From Bifidobacterium sp. 7101 (GTDB lineage: Bacteria; Actinomycetota; Actinomycetes; Actinomycetales; Bifidobacteriaceae): a stretch of 64,000 nucleotides of DNA. Shown here in pieces: positions 63,962 to 64,000 of the stretch (position 1 is its first letter; the number at the start of each line of letters is the position of its first letter). Made by a program: the position numbers and the translations under genes. The notes under the pieces were generated by a model, which worked only from the letters and a program-made list of their open reading frames with translations, did not search any database and was not told the origin of the DNA. The stretch covers positions 434,001 to 498,000 of the forward strand of contig NZ_AWUN01000002.1 in the NCBI RefSeq assembly GCF_000499285.1, given 5' to 3'.

Positions 63962-64000
63962 AATTCGTTGCTCCCGTGTGTAGACATACTCGAGTACGGC

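Overview
The window looks like a high-GC (roughly 60-63% in genes) actinobacterial chromosome next to the replication origin. The best fit is the genus Bifidobacterium. This is inferred from the gene order, an IlvC/Dcd/FbaA set of actinobacterial type, and the sugar-ABC ATPase and GH2/LacI gene style. No species can be named from sequence alone. The right end carries the classic order parB-parA-rsmG-jag-yidC-yidD-rnpA-rpmH, all on the minus strand, so dnaA should lie just beyond base 64000.

Left part (1-33 kb, metabolism and transport): an iron uptake pair (P19-type lipoprotein and FTR1 permease); four APC amino-acid permeases, two of them close tandem paralogues, around a 3-hydroxyacyl-CoA dehydrogenase-like gene; ilvC; an MHS-type transporter; apbE-purA; class II fructose-bisphosphate aldolase; a nucleoside hydrolase with an MFS transporter behind a palindromic LacI-type operator; dcd; a three-gene glycoside cluster (1349-residue multidomain GH2 enzyme, GPH transporter, LacI regulator); a CMD-cupin protein; a TrmH/RlmB methyltransferase; a DUF4032 kinase-fold protein; a multi-sugar ABC ATPase; and a small CMD protein.

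Middle part (33-52 kb, envelope and translation): a membrane Ser/Thr kinase and a membrane-anchored DsbA-like oxidoreductase; tRNA-Thr(UGU); a putative structured small RNA with C-rich loops; an Rpf-like G5/lysozyme-fold protein; rsmA-ispE-LytR_C; then the conserved actinobacterial cluster cca (minus strand), NUDIX, DUF6049 and murJ fused to a pseudokinase, the last three joined by 4-base overlaps. An aminotransferase and a D-Ala-D-Ala-ligase-like ATP-grasp gene follow.

Right part (52-64 kb, origin domain): GC content falls sharply. Seven parS-type palindromes occur in the window, six of them perfect 16-mers between 52.9 and 58.9 kb, and two of these lie inside the parB coding sequence. A 2-kb AT-rich gene-free stretch upstream of parA holds three parS sites and several DnaA-box-like 9-mers. 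No insertion sequence, prophage or CRISPR array was seen. The most novel-looking items are the C-rich-loop RNA at 36.7-36.9 kb, parS sites written into parB, low-complexity insertions in ParB and RsmG, a set of probable leaderless genes whose -10 box ends exactly 6 nt before the start codon, and the GH2 cluster of unknown substrate.
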